Shown piece by piece: positions 58,213 through 64,000 of a stretch of DNA of 64,000 nucleotides. The notes beneath the pieces are model-generated. The model did not search any database. It saw only the letters and a program-made list of their open reading frames with translations, and was not told the origin of the DNA. Both the position numbers and the translations under genes were made by a program. Every line of letters starts with the position of its first letter. Position 1 is the first letter of the stretch. Origin of the DNA: Spongilla lacustris (lineage: Eukaryota > Porifera > Demospongiae > Spongillida > Spongillidae); assembly GCA_949361645.1 (NCBI GenBank), contig OX442416.1:12335350-12399349 (forward strand), in the 5' to 3' direction.

Positions 58213-61123
58213 ATGGAGGTTATGAATTTCATTACATTATATCTAGCATGGCAACGTAAACGGTTCATCGCATTCCTTTGTAATTTTCTCAGCACAATGA
58301 AAACTTCTAATGACTTGACGGCATACATTGATGGTTTTAAGGATGATATCAGTGGAAATAATACACTACTAGTCCCATTTGTCAGGAATGGTTTAGTGCT
58401 TTATGTGTTCAACACGCTGAGTAACAGAAATGCAAATGAAGCAGCTAAAATACTGGCCTTATTGCAAGGAAGGCATAACATTAGCATTGATGCTTTAAAG
58501 AGATCAGTTCTACGTTTAAATGAAACTTTGGTCAAAATGAAAAAATATATTACAAGAGCTTGGAATGAAATTGTCGAGCTTCTGAGAGAGCAATTTGTAT
58601 TTCCTGCAGCAGTACAATCACCTGAAAATAATCCACTTTCTGAATCTGAAGAAGTTGCATGTGATACCCAAACTCACAAAACTGCCTCAAAGGAGCTCAG
58701 ACATGATTGCGAGAAATGTGAGACTCGAAGGAATGCTATACAGAAAATGCTTAATTCTAAAAAGGTCAATGAAGGAGAGAATTAAAGTCCTTAGTGATGA
58801 AAAACTGAGATATCGTGGATTGAAGCAGGCATTATGTCGAAAAACCAAAATAGAGAAGGCTCTTCGTATAAAGATAAGAAACCTCAAGAAAGAAGTGGTC
58901 AGCAAAGATGCTACCATACAAAGCTTAAAGCACAAATGTCATTGCAGCAGTCAAGCAGAAAAGTCCAAGCTGTTGAAACATTCAAAGGTTGCAATGAAGT
59001 CACGTCATAAGTCAGACAAGCTTTTGTATAAAGTTGATAAATGTAAAATGATGATACAAAATGCTATGCTAAGGAAGGAGATCAAGGATCTTAAGGCTAA
59101 GATTGATGCACTTGAACTTGAACAGAATAGTTTACAGACAATAGACCAAAAATGTGTCACCACTAAATCTGATGCAAAAACATACAGTACAGCTTGTCGA
59201 AAAGTTGTTTATACTTGTTTGGAATATCAAGTACCATTGACCAGCATAGGCCCTGTTGTAACAGCTGATATTCAAGAACTTGGAGGTCAAATAATAGACC
59301 ATCTTCCAGATCCTTCCTCAATTAGTTATTTTACCTATGAACTTGGCATTATCAGTGATCTTCAAGTGGGAGAAATAATTTACACCAATGATAACATCAC
59401 ACTCTCTTGGGATTCTACCACAGTGGATGGAAATCATATTAATGAAACACATTACTATTCCAGGAACATCACCTACATCATATGTGCTGAAACTTAATAC
59501 TCTACCAGGAGGTCAAACAATAGACTATGTATCTGAAATCAGTGATTGCATTAATGGAATAGCTGCCATTTTTGCCAATTACCATAACCTTGATCTTGTC
59601 CATGTAAAGTCTACCATTACTAAACACTTCAAGAACACTCTTACGGACAGAGTATCTGTGAACCACTGTGTAGTAGAAAGCCTACAATTGGCCTTAGATA
59701 CTGATCTTCTAGAGTTAAAGTGTAACATTCATCCATTAAATGGAATAGCCATAAAGTGTGTTGATACTCTAAAACTGTATGATGCTGAGTGAAATGTTAC
59801 AAGTGACACATTTGGTAAAGATGCATGTGCCATAAATTTTATACATGGGATGACCAAAATGAGATTTAAACAAGGGAAAGGAGATCCGGCTGGATTCAAA
59901 GAATTTATGCATCAAGAAAACATTAGGCCAGGTATGATTGTGCGTTATGTTGGAAACCGATTTCATGTCATGTTTCATCTTGCAGCTGTTTTCTTTCATC
60001 TGAAAGAGAAACTGTTAAAATATTTAGACAATACTTGTCGTTGCTCAACAGGTTTTCGTTCAGCATTACAGAAAGACCTGAAAAATGAACAGATCTTGCT
60101 GCAGTTGCAAGCACTAGGCTTGATGGGAAAATTAGTTACCGGCCCATGGATGCAGCAGCTGTACAACGAGCATCTCAAGAACCTTGATAGCATATTGCAC
60201 ATCAGAACCTGTTTGCAAAACTTAAAAAAGCTGAAGGATACGCCCTTGCTAGCATTAGAGACAAGATCTGATATGTTTGATATGCCATTAGATCCTTTTG
60301 ACACAGTACTTCAAAGTGTGCAAAATAGTGGTTGTAGTGAGCCAGAGAAGGAATGTCTCAAGGATATTCTTTTGAGGTTAATCACTTGTATAGTAGAAGT
60401 GATTGAAAGGCAGTTGAATGAATACCTTGAAGGAAGATTATCCAACCTTTCTCCTGAATTATCTGCCCAATGCAGCTCAGCTCCAGTGCATAACATGTTT
60501 GCAGAGCGCACTTTAGCTCTGTCTGACTTTCATCTCCGAAGAGCATCAAATGTCCAAATCGGATTTGTTGATGGAATTGTAAAAAGTAAAATCAATGGTA
60601 CTATGCATGGCATGGCTTTCTTCTAAAAGTCAAACAGAGCAAGACACAGTTATTGCATTTTCTATCAGACAGGCTCAAAGGGCAAAATTGTTGTGCAAAC
60701 AACACAAAGCACATCTTGCTAACATTCAACAGAAGCGTCAGGTAAAAGAAAGATGCTAGTTTCAGAAGGAAACTTGAGAAAAAATTCAAGCTCATTTTTG
60801 AAGGAGAGTCTGATTTGTATAATGAGTTTCCTGATCTAACTAGAGATCAAGCAAATACAATATCAAAAGTTCTTTCAAGCCCATGCACCTTAAATGACCT
60901 ATACTTTGCACACATGTGGTTTATTGATGGCCAAAATGTTATGTATAATGGTCATATAATTTCAGTTAAGACCTCAGGAAAGTATAAAATTCCAAAAGTG
61001 ACTGCTACTTACTGGAAGGATGATGAAACTAAAGAAGAAGGAGAACAAGTTAATATGACTTTGTGGGCGTTGTTAGTGGATTTGGTCACTGGTGACCTTT
61101 GTATGAATGCAATTGACAATTAG
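58213..61123 (+). pseudogene. Unrecognised transposase-like protein family, decayed
   Basis: A ~2.9-kb reading frame survives in pieces: 58213-58785, 58782-59450, 59450-59789 joined through a TGA to 59850-60623, then 60626-60750 and 60757-61123. It needs at least four frameshift corrections and one stop to be read through. In order it has a helical N-terminus, a lysine-rich coiled coil (LRIKIRNLKKEVVSKDATIQ), then a globular part with LSWDSTTVDGNHINETH, CNIHPLNGIAIKCVDTLKL, GKGDPAGFKEFM, RPGMIVRYVGNRFHVMFHLA, LGLMGKLVTGPWMQQLY, APVHNMFAERTLALSDFHLR and IVKSKINGTMHG. The W-D-S-T-T-x-D-G-N-H and A-E-R-T-L blocks would suit the first Asp and last Glu of an RNase H-like DDE transposase. I recall similar long uncharacterised proteins in sponges and cnidarians but cannot name the family. 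Confidence 0.6.
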
Positions 61124-61474
61124 GCACATAATATATGATAGAAGTGTGTACCAGAGATGTATAAAAAGTTTCAAGTGATTATTTATAATTCTTCTGTAGA
61201 TACATCTAAAGTAAGCGTAACCGTCACAGTTTTTATTTTCAGTTCCCAATCAAACCGCGTACATTAGCGGTCACGCATAAAATTGCCTTCGACGCTTTAT
61301 AACTTCGTTTTCTGAATACCTAAATTTATGAGTAAAGTATCGTTGTGCAGCATTTATTGCCCTCATTAGCATGATGTAATTGTTTTATTATTATATCTAT
61401 TTTGAAAAATTTGTTCAAGTACCTACAATAACGAGAGCCGTTCAGCGCGATATTGATACGATGCGTTAACTCAC

Positions 61475-61835
61475 CTGCACTGATTACTTCTCCAAATGGC
61501 TGGGAGCTTGTGGGCTACCATCATGCAAAGAGTGCAGATGGAGCTCGAGATTTTCTTCACACGCTGATAATGAGATTTGGATGTTTTCAAGTGTGCATAT
61601 TGGATCCCACTCTTGACCTACATGTATACTGGTTAACTGTCAGCAAAATCACTTCTATCAAGCATGTTGTAATAATGGATGAAATATTCTTCCCGATGAC
61701 TTCATCAGACTTGTGAAAAAGCTATATACACACGTACCTCGCAGGGCGTGGACTGAAAGGATGTTTGTTAGGAAAGGAACAACTCAGAAAACTGAGAAAT
61801 GGTCGCTGTTTGAATTAATGGACACGGATAATCGT
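61475..61835 (+). pseudogene. Gypsy/Ginger-type integrase fragment
   Basis: Frames read CTDYFSKWLGACGLPS, then KSADGARDFLHTLIMRFGCF with QVCILDP, and later DDFIRLVKKLYTHVPRRAW and TERMFVRKGTTQKTEKWS. T-D-Y-F-S-K-W and the following helix are the middle of the integrase core; the I-S-D-Q-G block expected next reads ILDP. Short, broken, with no ends assigned. Confidence 0.5.
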
Positions 61836-61848
61836 ACGTAATATAGAG

Positions 61849-62384
61849 CAGAGCTGCCAAGGTCTGGGGGGTCAGATGCTGGAGGTCTGGGGGGCAGAAG
61901 CTGGAGATTGGGGGTCAGATGCTGGAGGTTGAATACAAGGTCCTCGATTAAAATTAAGTACAACCAAGCAAATTAACACGATACAACTTATAGACATTAT
62001 ATTGTGTACCTAAATAACTTTAGAACATTAATGTTTCGATGAATGAGCTTTATTGTACTCCCAAGTTACTTTCTTAGCTTTCTCTAGATGCTGTTTATTT
62101 GGCTCGAATTTCTCGCAAGGATCATCAACGCCTACAGTAGTTTCACTTGAATAATTGAAGGGAGAGTTCCATCAAGTCCAAGGCTGGGGCGGAATGGTGT
62201 CTTGTTTTTTCGAACCATGCTAAAAATCCCTTCCTCTGATGCATTGGAATGAGGAATTCATTCAACATTTATGCGCATGCGTAAAAATTAAAATGCTGGA
62301 GATTTTAGCAAGTGTGCGTGTGAGCTGGAGAATAAGAGCAAATGCGTGTGTCTCCAGCCTAATGCGTGAGACTTGGCAGCTCTG
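61849..62384. mobile_element. Small TIR element with CAGAGCTGCCAAG ends
   Basis: Left end CAGAGCTGCCAAGGTCT and right end AGACTTGGCAGCTCTG. ATAGAG directly abuts both ends (61843-61848 and 62385-62390). The interior has GGTCAGATGCTGGAGGT repeats at the left and GCTGGAGA/TCTCCAGC motifs at the right. The end sequence suggests hAT, but the visible duplication is 6 bp. Confidence 0.65.
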
Positions 62385-62401
62385 ATAGAGGGTTCTCAGA
62401 A

Positions 62402-62755
62402 ATGGTACGTGACCATGGTAACCACAATAGCCGCCATCTTGACAGAGTGGTTTATTTGGCGATCTATGGAGTGCCAGCGTTCGGTAACATCGATTCACAG
62501 TATTTCGACCCCGGAATCAAAGAAAAGATATCGAACTAAGCTTTCTTGTTATCCTGTATAGGTTTTGTGGATCTGTATGCTGATTTTGGGGTCAATGATA
62601 CGGCTGTGATGCAGCCGGTAGAGCCGCTACTACTAGTACTTCTGGCTGTGAACTATCCGTATACCGTCAAATATTTATTATTTACTCCAGTGCGTATACG
62701 TCGGAATACAAGAGCCTACAAACATACAATGAAGGCTGGGTGCGTATTGTTCTGA
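62402..62755 (+). CDS. Candidate short gene or exon pair
   Basis: ATG at 62402 opens 45 codons (MVRDHGNHNSRHLDRVVYLA, IYGVPAFGNIDSQYF). A donor GTAACA at 62482 could instead join to an acceptor TGTATAG near 62561, where the frame continues FVDLYADFGVNDTAVMQPVE to a stop at 62753. No domain recognised; the splice is weak. Confidence 0.2.
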
Positions 62756-63029
62756 CGGTTGATGGAAACGAACAATTAATCTTCGAGTTGTCAATGGATA
62801 AATAATTATAAATGCAGTCATATATATTGAGCTTGTATTGTTAACGTTATGTTACAGGTTTATCGCTCACGAAAGCACAAAACCTTGGATAATTGCTCAA
62901 CATGATAGTCTCAGCCCTTTATGACTGGAGAGGATTGTACCTATGTTGCTGTCCTGCTCTTTTGGGTTGAAGTCTGTGCATGCATGTCAATGTATACGTG
63001 CATGTATCAATGCCATGTGAACGTGAACA

Positions 63030-63990
63030 TACTTGTCTAATCCAATGGTACGAGAGAAGGACATAGTTAAGGCACAGCACACATGTACAATCTTGTCCAA
63101 CGTAGCTTGCATGGTCTTTCACTAAAAGGTCAAGAGAAGCTATGACTCTTAGAATTGTATAATCCAAACATTGGAAATCCTTCAGTTTGTGACAATTGTT
63201 GCTTTCCTTTATTAAATGAAGGCACTACAATACTATATAGCACCCACACTTCCAACACAATCAGTAACATTAAGCCCTCTATCAGCCATTATGCAACCAC
63301 CTGCATGGTAGGAGCTTATTAAGTAGCCCACATGCAGTGCTCTGTAACAAATTTATCACTGGCACTTCCACCATATCCTTGTGAAATGAAACTGATAGAA
63401 CCTTGTGGACTGTGCATTATTTTGGTGTTTATACGTGCTCCAGATCAGTGCTCTGGCTCTAAGACTTTAAGATCTTTCTATAAAATCTCAAAATAATCTA
63501 TATTGTAGTTCCATAATTTGCTCTGAACACATTGGTGTGGTTCCCTGTAATTGCTCACGATCAGGCCAATACACCAAAGGTGACAACTTAATACATAGTG
63601 TGTCTGTATTAACGAGATGATCGATGAATGCCAAATTGATCTGATAGGTCTTGCAGTGTAACATTCAGCCTCATGATACACAAAATCACTGAGTTACTAA
63701 GATGAGGATATCCTGTCCAAGCATTTTATGAAGTCCTAGCAGTGTGATATGCATGGTTTGGCAATCTAGTATAGTATATATGGTAGATCACTCTTTTCAT
63801 CATCTCCATCAAAGAACTGCTGAGTAACTATTCTTTTTTTCCAAAGCCATCTTCAACTCCTTGATAGTATAACTTCATGCTTTCTCACTTATTCTCAAGT
63901 TCCATGCCTGTTAGATCATGCTTTGCTGAGAAATCTGTCTGGCATGAAACACTATCCATTGAGCATCGAGTTTGACAAAAGTATCCCTTA
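63030..63990 (-). pseudogene. DDE_Tnp_4-type transposase relic (Harbinger/ISL2EU-like)
   Basis: Reading the minus strand from the right: LCIMRLNVTLQDLSDQFGIH (helix-turn-helix that precedes this core), NVFRANYGTT and DYFEIL (first catalytic Asp box), then [20 protein letters not shown] with [13 protein letters not shown], then LADRG-like remnants and VPSFNKGKQQLSQTEG. The order and motifs match the DDE_Tnp_4 core of Harbinger- or ISL2EU-type transposases (recalled). Several stops and shifts are present. The element may continue beyond the window edge. Confidence 0.6.
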
Positions 63991-64000
63991 CAATGTCAGC

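Overview
The window looks like animal nuclear DNA that is rich in repeats and poor in genes. I infer a demosponge or a similar early-branching animal. The reasons are a relic of a NACHT/LRR (NLR-type) gene, very short introns (56-60 nt) in the one gene with clear splicing, an intronless class A-like GPCR, and many decayed DNA transposons. No bacterial operons, rRNA, tRNA or CRISPR were seen. The species assignment is an inference only.

Real or recently real host genes are few. An intronless seven-transmembrane receptor lies at 7037-8023 (+). A second copy, about 90% identical by eye, lies at 26201-27180 (+) and carries a one-base deletion that truncates it in TM7. A secreted CAP/SCP/PR-1 protein can be built from four exons at 47438-48965 (-); its third intron contains a long hairpin-forming repeat. 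The left edge (4-3794, -) holds pieces of an NLR gene with two in-frame stops. An unidentified minus-strand coding stretch (29503-29780 plus 39765-39825) is split by a transposon. Weaker exon candidates are at 24312-24590, 44693-44944 and 62402-62755.

The rest is mostly layered mobile DNA. Four elements have TGTCA/TGACA-type ends, 4-bp target duplications (CCGG or related where resolved) and dense element-specific subterminal repeats: 15427-18864, 19160-22248, 29814-33623 and 42291-44127. Three of them carry remnants of a gypsy-type integrase, joined to an OTU-like motif (two elements) or to a Ulp1-like motif plus a PHD finger (one element). This fits the Ginger type of DNA transposon. A hAT element with a perfect 8-bp duplication (29781-39756) encloses the third Ginger-like element, which encloses another TGTTA-ended element, which contains a further inverted repeat. 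Other layers include CACTA-like, TA-flanked and hAT-like miniature elements, a decayed ~3-kb open reading frame of an unrecognised transposase-like family (58213-61123), a DDE_Tnp_4-type transposase relic at the right edge (63030-63990), three copies of an endonuclease-like fragment, and several foldback elements, the largest a ~4.9-kb inverted duplication around a minisatellite (50706-55560).

Minisatellites (10925-11785, 37861-38490, 52640-53145), long GT or TA runs, and G/C homopolymers of 17-38 nt make up much of the remainder. Most short reading frames in these tracts are artefacts of the repeats.
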